The notes under the pieces: model-generated
What the model saw: the letters and a program-made list of their open reading frames with translations, nothing else
The model's database searches: none
What the model was told of the DNA's origin: nothing
Translations under genes and position numbers: made by a program
In this document: piece by piece, positions 8,741 through 17,514 of the stretch
Numbering within the stretch: position 1 is the stretch's first letter
Layout: each line of letters starts with the position of its first letter
NCBI RefSeq assembly: GCF_021147775.1
Contig: NZ_JAGTPK010000003.1
Span: 1 to 64,000 of the forward strand
DNA length: 64,000 bases
DNA from: Pseudomonas californiensis
Lineage (GTDB): Bacteria; Pseudomonadota; Gammaproteobacteria; Pseudomonadales; Pseudomonadaceae
Direction of reading: 5' to 3'

Positions 8741-9676
8741 ATGGACGTCACTGCAAAAACACCCGGCAAGACCGACCTGGGGCCGCCGCTGCTGAGCATT
8801 GTCTGCCCGGCCTACAACCAGGCGGCTTTCATCGCCCAGACACTGAACGGGTTTCTGTCGCAGCAGACCTCGTTCAGCTACGAGATTCTGATTCACGACG
8901 ACGCTTCGACGGACGACACTGCACGCATCATCGCGCAATACACCGAACGGCATCCGACGATCATTCGACCCTTCTACCAGCAGGTCAATCAGTACAGCCA
9001 GGGGATCCCCTGCGTCCCGGACCTGTTCGCCAGGGCACGTGGTCGCTACATCGCCTACTGCGAGGCCGACGACTACTGGACCGACCCACGCAAGCTGCAA
9101 CTGCAAGTCGACTTTCTCGAGAGCCATCCGGACTACGTCATCACCTATCACGATGCCGTGGCGTTCGACCAGAACGGTGAGTACGGCGTGCAGCTGCAAG
9201 GCGAGCTGCGCACTGACGCCACAGGACTGCAACTGCAACAGGCGCGGCCGATCTCGACCCTGACCACCTGTTTTCGAAACCTCTTCTGCAGCATGCCGCC
9301 CGAATTGCACATCCGCATCGCCCCGCTCAACGATATGTGCTGGTGGTCGCTGCTGGGGGCGCATGGCAAAGGCAAGTTCATGGCCGAAATCAAACCAGCG
9401 GCCTATCGAATTCATCCGGGCGGCGTGTTTTCGATGCGCAGTCACAAGCGCAAGCTGCACATGAGTCTGCAGACCTGTTCGAGCCTGGCCAATTACTACA
9501 ACCGAATGGGCAACCAGCAGTTGTACGAATACTTTCTGATGCAGACGGTCTGCCTGTCGTTGTCGGCACTGGCGCCTCGCCACAAGCTGCAGACACTCTT
9601 GAAAGTGGTGCGCAACTTCACGGTCAACTTGAGCAAACGGCTCTTGCATCCTCACGGCAAAGCCCATGTTCAGTAA
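8741..9676 (+). CDS. Glycosyltransferase family 2
   Basis: GT-A fold enzyme of 311 residues. The N-terminal strand LSIVCPAYNQ, the nucleotide-binding DDASTDDT near residue 52 and the acidic metal-binding CEADDYWTDP near 107 are all present. The C-terminal third is helical and basic, probably contacting the membrane. It should add one sugar to the lipid-linked repeat unit on the cytoplasmic face. It starts three bases after the flippase stop and overlaps the phosphatase gene by 11 bp. Donor and acceptor cannot be predicted from sequence. Confidence 0.85.
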   Translation: MDVTAKTPGKTDLGPPLLSIVCPAYNQAAFIAQTLNGFLSQQTSFSYEILIHDDASTDDTARIIAQYTERHPTIIRPFYQQVNQYSQGIPCVPDLFARARGRYIAYCEADDYWTDPRKLQLQVDFLESHPDYVITYHDAVAFDQNGEYGVQLQGELRTDATGLQLQQARPISTLTTCFRNLFCSMPPELHIRIAPLNDMCWWSLLGAHGKGKFMAEIKPAAYRIHPGGVFSMRSHKRKLHMSLQTCSSLANYYNRMGNQQLYEYFLMQTVCLSLSALAPRHKLQTLLKVVRNFTVNLSKRLLHPHGKAHVQ

Positions 9677-10121
9677 CGTGCTGGTGGTGTGCGTGGGCAA
9701 TATCTGCCGCAGCCCGATGGCCGTGGCAATGCTGGAGCAGCGCCTCGCGGCAGCCGAGGTTCGAGTTCGGTCGGCGGGCATCGCGGCACTGACCGGTTCG
9801 ACCATGGACACGCTGGCCAAGGCGGTCCTGCAATCGCATCGCGTGCCTGTCAGTCGTCACGAAGCTCGGCAGGTCACCCGGCTACTGCTGCGTGAGGCTG
9901 ATCTGATCCTGCTCATGGAGCATGCCCACATGCTCAAGATCCTCGCGTTGGCGCCGGAAGTTCGCGGCAAGACATTTTTGATCGGCAAGTGGCAGCAACC
10001 GCCCGAAGTCGCCGACCCCTACCAGCGGCCCAAGTCAGCTTTCGAACAGACCTACCAGCATCTTTCGCGATGCGTTGACGACTGGCTTCCTCATCTTCAG
10101 TCAGGAGAACAAGATAAATGA
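9666..10121 (+). CDS. Low-molecular-weight protein-tyrosine phosphatase (Wzb/EpsP-like)
   Basis: Cytosolic phosphatase of 151 residues that dephosphorylates the cognate tyrosine kinase, letting it cycle during export. The signature loop C-x5-R-S is CVGNICRS (C9 nucleophile, R15), and the general-acid aspartate is in VADPYQRP near residue 118. Length is normal. It overlaps the preceding glycosyltransferase by 11 bp and the kinase gene by an ATGA, so phosphatase and kinase are made together, as in wzb-wzc pairs. Confidence 0.9.
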   Translation: MFSNVLVVCVGNICRSPMAVAMLEQRLAAAEVRVRSAGIAALTGSTMDTLAKAVLQSHRVPVSRHEARQVTRLLLREADLILLMEHAHMLKILALAPEVRGKTFLIGKWQQPPEVADPYQRPKSAFEQTYQHLSRCVDDWLPHLQSGEQDK

Positions 10122-12334
10122 CCGTCATGAACCGTCCTTCCCTGGATTACTACCAGGACACCCGGATCGATCTGGCAACTATCTTGCGCATGTTGTTCGA
10201 TCACAAAAAGCTGATCATCTGGATCGTCAGCCTGTTTTTCATGGTGGGTCTTGCCTACGCCGTGCTCGCAACCCCAGTCTTTCGAGCAAGCGCCATGATC
10301 CAGATCGAGCCCAAGAAGGTCGGCATTGAAGGAACGCCCGAGGTCAATAACAAGCCGTCATCGGTGTCACAGGCCACTACCGAGATTGAGCTGATCAAAT
10401 CCCGCGCCTTGCTGGGCAAGGTGGTCGATGACCTGAAACTCAATCTGGTGCAGACCCCGGACTTCTTTCCTGTTATTGGCCCTTACCTGCACCGCACGTT
10501 CAAGCCTGACTACAAGGGCGCACTCGCCGAGCCTGTGGCTGGCCTGACGCAATACGCCTGGGGCGGGGAAAAAATAGATGTCTTTCAGTTGGAAGTGCCC
10601 GAAGCGCTACTGGGTGAAAAACTGACGTTGGTCGCGGACAGACCTGGCGTTTTTTCGCTGTATGACCCCGACCACAATCTGCTGCTCAGTGGCGCCATCA
10701 ACCGTACGGTCGAAGGCAACGGCGTGAAGATTCAGGTCGCGACACTGCACGCACGTCCCGGCACTGAATTCACAGTGTCCAGACTGCGGACCCTGAGCGC
10801 TGCGTTGCTCTATCAGAACCGTCTCAAGATCACTGAAGCGGGCAAGGACTCGGGCATCATCTATCTGTCCATCGAAGACCAGGATGCCGCCCGGGCCAAT
10901 GGCATTCTGGATGAAGTCAGCCAGCTGTATGTGCGCCAGAACGTCGAACGCAGTTCAGCTGAAGCGGCGCAGCGCCTGCAATTTCTGCGTTCGCAACTGC
11001 CGATGGTACGCAAGCAGCTGGAAGAGTCGGAGGTTGCGTTAAACAAGTTTCAGACCAGCGCCAAATCGGTGGACCTGAGCATCGAAACCAAAGGCGTGCT
11101 CGATCAGGTCGTCAAGCTTGACTCGATGCTTTCGGAACTCAAGCTCAAGCGTGTCGAACTGGAGCGGCTGTACACCCAGGAGCACCCGACCTATCGCAGT
11201 CTGGTCAGCCAGATGAGCCAGCTGGAGCAACAGAAACAGGGTCTGCTGAAAAAAATCGAAGCCCTGCCGCTGACTCAGCAGGAACTGCTGCGCCTGACTC
11301 GCGACATGCAGGTCACCAGCCAGACCTACACATTAATGCTCAACAAAAGCCAGGAGCAGGACATTCTGCGCGCGGGCAGCATCGGTAACGTCAGGGTGAT
11401 CGACAACGCCGACACCAACGTGGAAAAACCAGTCAAACCCATGAAAACGCTGGTGGTGCTGTTCGCTACGCTGCTCGGGATGCTCGTGGCGGTCACTATC
11501 GTCTTCATACGTCAGGCCTTTTATCGCGGCGTAGAAAGCGCCGAGGCTATCGAAAACAGCGGCATGCCGGTCTACGCCTCACTGCCTTACTCGCGTCAGC
11601 AGGAGCGGCTGGAAAAGAACGTCAAAAGCAACAACGCGCCCAAGGACTCAAAGCTGCTCAGCGTCGCGGCACCCAACGAGCTGGCAATCGAATCGTTGCG
11701 CAGCCTGCGCACCAGCCTGCACTTTGCAATGCTCGAAGCACGCAATAACGTGTTGATGATTTCCAGCCCATCGCCGGGCGTCGGCAAGTCATTCGTGTCC
11801 AGCAACCTGGCCGCAATCATTGCCCAGACCGGCAAACGGGTGCTGCTGATCGACGCTGACATGCGCAAGGGCTACCTGCACCGTATCTTCGGCCTGCAGC
11901 CCAAACATGGCCTTTCCGACACGCTGGCTGCGCGTCTCAAATGCACCGAGGTCATCAACCACACACAAATACGGCACCTGGATTTCATCTCCTGCGGTTT
12001 CACAGCGCCCAACCCTTCGGAGCTGCTGATGCATGACAACTTCAACAGGATGCTGACCGAGCTCTCGCCGCTCTACGACCTGATTCTGGTCGACACACCT
12101 CCGATTCTCGCGGTCACCGACGCCACGCTGGTAGGACGCCAGGCCGGTACCTGCCTGCTGGTTGCGCGCTTCGGCCTGACCACCATCAAGGAAATAGAAG
12201 CGTGCAAACGTCGGCTCGGCCAGAACGGCATCCTGGTCAAGGGCGCCATTTTCAATGCAGTCGAGCGCAAGGCAACCACCTCTGACTACGACTGTGCTGC
12301 GTACGGATACAACTACCACCCGGTCAGCAAGTAA
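10118..12334 (+). CDS. Polysaccharide co-polymerase and bacterial tyrosine kinase (Wzc/GumC type)
   Basis: Inner-membrane protein of 738 residues controlling chain length and export. Order: cytoplasmic N-terminus, TM1 near 30-50, Wzz domain, long periplasmic coiled coil (about 250-400), TM2 near 445-465, and a cytosolic BY-kinase. Kinase motifs: Walker A SPSPGVGKS near 550, Walker A' LLIDADMRKG near 577, Walker B LILVDTPP near 656. The C-terminus carries a tyrosine cluster (DYDCAAYGYNYH) that would be autophosphorylated and reset by the phosphatase encoded upstream. Kinase and transporter are one polypeptide, as in proteobacteria. Whether chain length is set here or by a separate Wzz is unknown. 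Confidence 0.9.
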   Translation: MTVMNRPSLDYYQDTRIDLATILRMLFDHKKLIIWIVSLFFMVGLAYAVLATPVFRASAMIQIEPKKVGIEGTPEVNNKPSSVSQATTEIELIKSRALLGKVVDDLKLNLVQTPDFFPVIGPYLHRTFKPDYKGALAEPVAGLTQYAWGGEKIDVFQLEVPEALLGEKLTLVADRPGVFSLYDPDHNLLLSGAINRTVEGNGVKIQVATLHARPGTEFTVSRLRTLSAALLYQNRLKITEAGKDSGIIYLSIEDQDAARANGILDEVSQLYVRQNVERSSAEAAQRLQFLRSQLPMVRKQLEESEVALNKFQTSAKSVDLSIETKGVLDQVVKLDSMLSELKLKRVELERLYTQEHPTYRSLVSQMSQLEQQKQGLLKKIEALPLTQQELLRLTRDMQVTSQTYTLMLNKSQEQDILRAGSIGNVRVIDNADTNVEKPVKPMKTLVVLFATLLGMLVAVTIVFIRQAFYRGVESAEAIENSGMPVYASLPYSRQQERLEKNVKSNNAPKDSKLLSVAAPNELAIESLRSLRTSLHFAMLEARNNVLMISSPSPGVGKSFVSSNLAAIIAQTGKRVLLIDADMRKGYLHRIFGLQPKHGLSDTLAARLKCTEVINHTQIRHLDFISCGFTAPNPSELLMHDNFNRMLTELSPLYDLILVDTPPILAVTDATLVGRQAGTCLLVARFGLTTIKEIEACKRRLGQNGILVKGAIFNAVERKATTSDYDCAAYGYNYHPVSK

Positions 12335-12389
12335 ACCGCCCCGAACCGTTCAGCCCCGTTCAGACCTCAAGACTTAAAAGGAATTAATC

Positions 12390-13178
12390 ATGGCCAGAAC
12401 CGTTGCAATGATGCAGCCCTACCTGTTCCCTTATCTGGGGTATTTCCAGCTCATCGCCGCTGCCGATGTCTTCGTCCTCGGCGATGACCTGCAATACATC
12501 CGCGCAGGCTGGGTCAACCGGAACCGGATCCTCAGTAACGACCAGGCCAGGCTGATCACTTTCCCGCTGAAGAAGGCCCATTTCGAGTTGCCCATCATGC
12601 AGCGCAGCCTGATCGACAACTTCCCGCAAGAGGCTGACAGGATTCTCAACGCCATCACCCTGAACTACCGAAAGGCACCGTTTTTCGCCAACGTGATGCC
12701 GTTCCTGGAACGCCTGATTCGCCACCCGCAACAGAACCTGGCGCTGTACATCGAACATTCTCTGCGCGAGTTGTGCACCTTTCTGCAGATCGACACGCCG
12801 ATCCTGCGCGGCTCTGATCTTGGCGTCACAGGCCGCATCGATAAACAGGATCGAGTGATCAGGATCGCGCGCGAGTTGTCGGCCACCTCTGTCCTCAACC
12901 CATTGGGCGGCATGCAACTCTATGACCGCGACCACTTCGCGCGTAACGGTCTGCTGCTGCGCTTTTTCAATCCGCGCCCATTCAAATACCCGCAGTTGAA
13001 CCTGCCCTTTGTCAGCGACCTGTCGATTATCGATGTACTGATGTTCAACAGCGTCGAACAGATCCAAGCGCTGCTCGTGTCTCACGACAGAGGCGAAATC
13101 AAGGCCGCGAACGATGCCTGCCTGTTGCTGCCACTTGATGCGCAACCTTCCCGCTCTTCACACCTTGCAGCGGAGTGA
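12390..13178 (+). CDS. WbqC-like family protein
   Basis: A 262-residue soluble protein with the family's N-terminal signature: MQPYLFPYLGYFQLIAAAD, then FVLGDDLQYIRAGWVNRNRI. WbqC-like proteins recur in O-antigen and exopolysaccharide loci with aminosugar genes, but I know of no settled biochemical function; modification of the amino sugar made by the 6096 gene product is a guess from context. It follows wzc by 55 bp with AAAGGAATTA before the ATG and precedes rfaH by three bases. A role as a conventional glycosyltransferase is not supported, since no GT motif is visible. Confidence 0.75.
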   Translation: MARTVAMMQPYLFPYLGYFQLIAAADVFVLGDDLQYIRAGWVNRNRILSNDQARLITFPLKKAHFELPIMQRSLIDNFPQEADRILNAITLNYRKAPFFANVMPFLERLIRHPQQNLALYIEHSLRELCTFLQIDTPILRGSDLGVTGRIDKQDRVIRIARELSATSVLNPLGGMQLYDRDHFARNGLLLRFFNPRPFKYPQLNLPFVSDLSIIDVLMFNSVEQIQALLVSHDRGEIKAANDACLLLPLDAQPSRSSHLAAE

Positions 13179-13181
13179 CCC

Positions 13182-13694
13182 ATGTCTCTATCCGATAACC
13201 CCGCACGCTGGTACCTGATCCAGACCAAGCCGCGTCAGGAAACCCGAGCCGAAGAGCATTTGCAGCGCCAGCATTTCGAGTGCTACCGCCCACTCAGGTC
13301 CGAAGAGAAAAAACGCACCACCAGATCGCCCGCCGACGAGGCGTTGTTTCCAGGCTATCTGTTCATCCGCATGGACCAGGTGCATGACAACTGGTACCCG
13401 ATTCGCTCCACACGGGGCGTCGCACGCATCGTGACCTTCGGCGGGCATCCGGTGCCAGTGCAGGATGAGCTCATCGAACAGATCCGCCAACGTCTGGCGA
13501 AGCCAGCGCCGCGGCTGATGTTCACCCATGGCGAACCTGTGCTGATCAAGACCGGAGGGTTCAGCGATGTCGAGGCGATTTTCGTCGCAGCCGACGGAGC
13601 CGAACGTGCGGTCATCCTGCTCACCATGCTGCAACGCCAGCAAAAGGTCGTGCTGCCACTCAGCAGTCTGGCGCGCCGGGAAATCCGGGCCTGA
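13182..13694 (+). CDS. rfaH: Transcription antiterminator RfaH (NusG paralog)
   Basis: A 170-residue NusG-type elongation factor: NGN domain (about 8-105, beginning WYLIQTKPRQETRAEEHLQ) and KOW-type C-terminal domain (about 112-170). RfaH rather than NusG hallmarks include LFPGYLFIRMD, STRGVARIVTFGG and a diverged C-terminal domain; housekeeping NusG also sits in secE-nusG, not here. It should bind RNA polymerase paused at an ops element and carry it through the long operon, and may aid ribosome recruitment. A perfect ops core stands in this operon's own leader at 5935. Being the seventh gene of its own target operon makes positive feedback possible. Family certain, target inferred. Confidence 0.9.
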   Translation: MSLSDNPARWYLIQTKPRQETRAEEHLQRQHFECYRPLRSEEKKRTTRSPADEALFPGYLFIRMDQVHDNWYPIRSTRGVARIVTFGGHPVPVQDELIEQIRQRLAKPAPRLMFTHGEPVLIKTGGFSDVEAIFVAADGAERAVILLTMLQRQQKVVLPLSSLARREIRA

Positions 13695-13739
13695 GGGATG
13701 TCGGCAGCATTCCTTTCACCTTGCTATCGGAACCCGATC

Positions 13740-14741
13740 ATGAACCACCCGACGACCCTGGTGACGCTCACCTATGGCGACCGTTTCAACTATCTGCACA
13801 CGCTGGTCAGCCGTTCGCTGGAAAGCCCGCTGATCGAGCGGGTCATCATCGTCAGCAATGCATCGGTTGCTCCGCTGCAAGACCTCTGTGAGCAGTGGCC
13901 GGATCAGGTTCAGGTGATCTGGCTGAAGGACAACACAGGATCGGCACAGGGTTACTCGGTCGGTATTCAGGCTGCGCTGGACGCCGGTGCCGAGTACATC
14001 TGGCTGATGGACGATGACAATGCACCGACCATCAACGCCATTGAGGTGTTGCACCGCCAATTGCAGGAACGCGAGAAAATCGACGGCAGGGACAAGGCAG
14101 CCGTGATCGGCTTCCGTCCAACCCATCAGGCCGACATTGCGTCGGGAGTGCCACGTCGTTTTGCCATTCAGCGCCGGTCGAGCTTCTTCGGCTTTCACAT
14201 TGCTCATCTGCCTTACAAGCTCTGGCGGCGCCTGCCCTGGGGTCGGCCCCAAGCGATACGCGGCACGCAGAATATGGTTCAGTTGCCCTTCGCGACCTAC
14301 GGAGGACTGCTGGCGCATCACAGCCTTTACAGAAAGATCGGCCTGCCGCTGGATGCCTTGAAACTGTACGCTGATGACAGCGAATACACGTGGCGGATCA
14401 CCGCCGGTGGCGGGCGGATTTTTCTGGTGCCTGACGCGTTGCTTGATGACCCGGAAGACTCCTGGAATATCAAGGCACGAACCCGCAACGTCTACGAAAA
14501 CTATCTGCTGGCAGGCTCTGACCTGCGCGCCTACTACGGCGCACGCAACCAGGCCTGGTTCGACAAAAACATCTGGGCCTCTTCGCCACTGGTCTACCGA
14601 CTCAACCGCTGGGTGTTTTTCTGCCTGCTGCGTTTGATCGCCAACCGTTGTGACGCAACAAAACGGCTGAGCCTGATCGAGCAAGCCATCAAGGATGGAG
14701 AGGCTGGCGTGTTGGGACTGAACAGGTCATATCCCCTATGA
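13740..14741 (+). CDS. Glycosyltransferase family 2 (GlfT2/rhamnosyl-like)
   Basis: A 333-residue GT-A enzyme. Key elements are LVTLTYGDRF at the N-terminus, the donor-site loop around WLKDNTGSAQGYSVG, the metal-binding WLMDDDNAPT near 93 and a downstream acidic YADDSEYTWR. The NTGSAQG element and DDD triad are typical of the branch with galactofuranosyl- and rhamnosyltransferases; donor identity remains open. The start at 13740 gives a standard N-terminus. An in-frame ATG at 13698 is possible but abuts its purine tract. Overlaps the next gene by ATGA. Confidence 0.82.
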   Translation: MNHPTTLVTLTYGDRFNYLHTLVSRSLESPLIERVIIVSNASVAPLQDLCEQWPDQVQVIWLKDNTGSAQGYSVGIQAALDAGAEYIWLMDDDNAPTINAIEVLHRQLQEREKIDGRDKAAVIGFRPTHQADIASGVPRRFAIQRRSSFFGFHIAHLPYKLWRRLPWGRPQAIRGTQNMVQLPFATYGGLLAHHSLYRKIGLPLDALKLYADDSEYTWRITAGGGRIFLVPDALLDDPEDSWNIKARTRNVYENYLLAGSDLRAYYGARNQAWFDKNIWASSPLVYRLNRWVFFCLLRLIANRCDATKRLSLIEQAIKDGEAGVLGLNRSYPL

Positions 14742-15991
14742 AAATTCTCTTCATCAGCAGTCTCTATACGCCGGACGTCGGGGGCGGCGCAGAGATCATT
14801 CTGCAGCGCACCACTGAAGGCCTGCACCAGCGCGGCTACAAAGTCGCTGTATTATCGACCACCGAAAAACCAGGGCTGCACGTCAGCACTGTCAATGAGG
14901 TCAAGGTCTATCGCGCAGGACTGCACAATCTGTACTGGCATTTCAGCGCTCGGCGCCCTGGCCGCTTGCTCAGGCTGGGCTGGCACCTGCGTGACCGTTA
15001 CAACGCAAGCATGCGCGAATACGTGAGCCGGGTACTGGAGTTCGAGAAGCCCGACCTCGTGGTGTGCCATAACCTGACGGGCTGGTCGGTCTCTGCCTGG
15101 GACGAGATCACAGCGTCGGGCCGCCCGATCATTCAGGTGCTGCACGACTTTTACTTACTGTGCCCCAGCAGCACCATGTTCAAGAAAGGCAGCAGTTGCC
15201 AGCGCCAGTGCGTCATGTGCAAGCGGTTTCGCAAAGACCACGATCAGCGCTCGTCTCAAGTGGCAACGGTGGTAGGCGTCAGCCGTTTCATGCTCGACAC
15301 ACTCCAGGCCCAGGGTTATTTCACGGGCGCTCGCGGCTATGTCGTGCACAACGCCAGCCCGATCCCGATCATGGAGCCGTTAAAGGCAATTGGTGGGGCG
15401 GCGCAGCCGACTCCTGCCAGTGTACCGCTGCGCTTTGGCTACCTCGGCACCCTGTCTGACAACAAGGGCGTGGGCTGGCTGATCGAACAGTTCCAGCATT
15501 TGCCGTTCAACGCCACGCTGAAAATTGCCGGACGCGGACAACTGCAGGATGAAAAACGCTTTCGGGCGATGGCCACCTCGCCCTCTATCAGTTTTGTCGG
15601 CTATCAGCGTCCCGAAGATTTCTACAACACCATCGACGTGGCGATAGTGCCTTCCATCTGGAGCGAGCCGTTTGGCATGGTCGCAGTGGAAGCCTGTGCT
15701 TATTCACGCCCGGTCATCGCCAGCCGAATGGGCGGGTTGACCGAGATCATTCAGGATCATCTGAACGGCTTGCTGTGCAGCCCCGACGACCCGGATTCGC
15801 TGGGCTTGGCAATGCTCAAGCTGCATCAACAGCCGAAACTGCTCAAGCGTCTCAGTGCACAGGCCCGCAACAGCGTCGCATCGCTTTTGAGCCTGGAGCT
15901 GATGCTGGACCAGTACGAAAGCATCTTCGACCAGACCCTGTTGGACAGCATTCTGTCGGCCGGCGGGCATCCGTTACCGAACCCGGTTTGA
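14738..15991 (+). CDS. Glycosyltransferase family 4 with cysteine cluster
   Basis: GT-B enzyme of 417 residues. N-domain begins MKILFISSLYTPDVGGGAE; C-domain has FGYLGTLSDNKGVGWLIE (about 231-248) and the nucleotide-sugar site SEPFGMVAVEA near 308. An insertion after HDFYLLCPSS carries C-x3-C-x2-C plus an earlier cysteine (about 142-162), a known variation in a GT4 subgroup, perhaps metal-binding. It adds an internal sugar. It is followed by a 333-bp gap, the largest in the operon. Confidence 0.85.
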   Translation: MKILFISSLYTPDVGGGAEIILQRTTEGLHQRGYKVAVLSTTEKPGLHVSTVNEVKVYRAGLHNLYWHFSARRPGRLLRLGWHLRDRYNASMREYVSRVLEFEKPDLVVCHNLTGWSVSAWDEITASGRPIIQVLHDFYLLCPSSTMFKKGSSCQRQCVMCKRFRKDHDQRSSQVATVVGVSRFMLDTLQAQGYFTGARGYVVHNASPIPIMEPLKAIGGAAQPTPASVPLRFGYLGTLSDNKGVGWLIEQFQHLPFNATLKIAGRGQLQDEKRFRAMATSPSISFVGYQRPEDFYNTIDVAIVPSIWSEPFGMVAVEACAYSRPVIASRMGGLTEIIQDHLNGLLCSPDDPDSLGLAMLKLHQQPKLLKRLSAQARNSVASLLSLELMLDQYESIFDQTLLDSILSAGGHPLPNPV

Positions 15992-16324
15992 CGAAGCGCC
16001 AGGCACATCGACTCCACGTCGCCTACATGCCTGATTCTGACTCGCCAGCTTCCAATCAGACCTTTACCGATGCGGGGCCATGGCAGCTCGCTCTACGAGA
16101 ACCAGGCCAAACCGCGCCACCCCGGCGTACGACAGGCGTTTGGCAATTACGCGGAGCTTGTCACGCGTTCACTGAGCAACAGGTACGTCTCGTCGCGTTT
16201 CCAAAAGTCATCAGCCTGGGCAGCAGACCCGCGCTGCTTGCCCGACAGGTCGGGGTCGCCGGGCAGGAAGCCTCAAGCACCCGCACATTCACTACATCTC
16301 CAATGACTTTGCAGGATGCTTGAA
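15992..16324 (+). other. 333-bp gap inside the operon; possible gene remnant
   Basis: Two plus-strand frames stay open through most of this stretch, yet no intact gene is convincing. The frame 16070-16306 contains GNYAELVTRSLSNRYVSSRF, which vaguely recalls the N-terminal motif of ABC-2 polysaccharide permeases, but the match breaks off at once. No terminator or promoter is evident. It may be the scar of a lost gene, and this is where a missing operon member could once have been. Weak evidence. Confidence 0.3.
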
Positions 16325-17443
16325 ATGATCGTTATCAATTCACGGTTTCTCACTCAGGACGTCAGCGGTGTGCAGCGCTATGCCGAACAGATGTGCATGG
16401 CCTTGAAAAAGATCCGCAACGACCTGGTGTTTGTCGCGCCTCGCGGCATCAGGCTCCACGAAAGTGCCAGAGCACTGGACGTACAGTGCATCGGCTACAA
16501 CACCGGGCATCTATGGGAGCAACTGGACCTGCCGCTGTACCTGCGGCGCAAGGGCAGCCCGTTGCTGGTTTCGATCTGCAGTACCGGGCCAATGTTCTAC
16601 CGCAACCAGATTGCCACGCATCACGACATCAACTACGTCAGGTATCCGCAAAGCTACACGCGCCTGTTCCGGATGGCCTATCGGACTATCACGCCAGTGC
16701 TGCTTTCGCGGATCAGGACACTGGTCACCAGCAGCAATTTCTCGAAGGGTGAAATTTCGCAGTTCTACAACTTCCCCGAGAGCAAGGTGCTGGTCGTACC
16801 AGCGGCGGTAAGCGACCTCTTCCAGCCGTCAGGCTCTTCAGGCGACGCGCAAAAATATCTGCTGGCCGTATCGTCTCCCGCCGCGCACAAGAATTTCAGC
16901 CGGATGATCCAGGCGTTCCTGAGCCTGCGTGACCATACCGACGTGCAGTTGCACATCGTTGGCGCAGCCGCAGGAGTATTCGCCGACCCGAACCTGCAAC
17001 GTCTGGCCTGTCGCGATCCACGCATCCGTTTTCTGGGCCGCCTCAGTGATGCTGAGCTGATCAAGCAGTATCAGGGCGCGACCGCCTTCGTGTTCCCTTC
17101 TTTATATGAAGGTTTCGGCATTCCGCCACTGGAGGCACAGGCGTGCGGTTGTCCGGTGCTGGCGGCCAACGCCGCGTCGATCCCGGAGGTCCTGCAGGCG
17201 AGCGCCCTGTATTTCGACCCGCTGGATGTCAGCCACATGGCGGCCGCGATGCAACGTGTACTGACCGATGCGCCGTTACGCCAGGCCTTGCGCCTGCATG
17301 GCCTGCATAACGTGAAGCGCTTCTGCTGGGATCTTTCGGCTCAGCGGCTTTGCCAGCGCATTGATGCCCTGCAGGAGCAACAACCTCAGGCCGTGCAGCG
17401 TCCCGAACCGGTTTCCCCGGAATCGTCTTCAAGCAAACCCTGA
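16325..17443 (+). CDS. Glycosyltransferase family 4
   Basis: GT-B enzyme of 372 residues starting MIVINSRFLTQDVSGVQRYAEQ, the N-terminus of the mannosyl/rhamnosyl GT4 group in which the acceptor loop follows a SGVQRY motif. The C-domain has LLAVSSPAAHKNFSRMIQAF and the donor-binding PSLYEGFGIPPLEAQACGCP (about 260-279), with both glutamates of the E-x7-E motif. ATG 16325 is preferred to 16316 because AGGA is then correctly spaced. Predicted to add one sugar of the repeat unit; donor not determinable. Confidence 0.85.
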   Translation: MIVINSRFLTQDVSGVQRYAEQMCMALKKIRNDLVFVAPRGIRLHESARALDVQCIGYNTGHLWEQLDLPLYLRRKGSPLLVSICSTGPMFYRNQIATHHDINYVRYPQSYTRLFRMAYRTITPVLLSRIRTLVTSSNFSKGEISQFYNFPESKVLVVPAAVSDLFQPSGSSGDAQKYLLAVSSPAAHKNFSRMIQAFLSLRDHTDVQLHIVGAAAGVFADPNLQRLACRDPRIRFLGRLSDAELIKQYQGATAFVFPSLYEGFGIPPLEAQACGCPVLAANAASIPEVLQASALYFDPLDVSHMAAAMQRVLTDAPLRQALRLHGLHNVKRFCWDLSAQRLCQRIDALQEQQPQAVQRPEPVSPESSSSKP

Positions 17444-17514
17444 CCCTGACAGCAACGCCAAGTCGCGCCCTGCCGCGCCTGAAGTAGAGCGAGCGAATAC
17501 AGCAAGGAAACTCC

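Noticed and set aside
8468..9820. Minus-strand open frame of 450 codons
   Set aside because: Lies opposite the flippase and glycosyltransferase genes in an operon; no motif, no ribosome site. A shadow.
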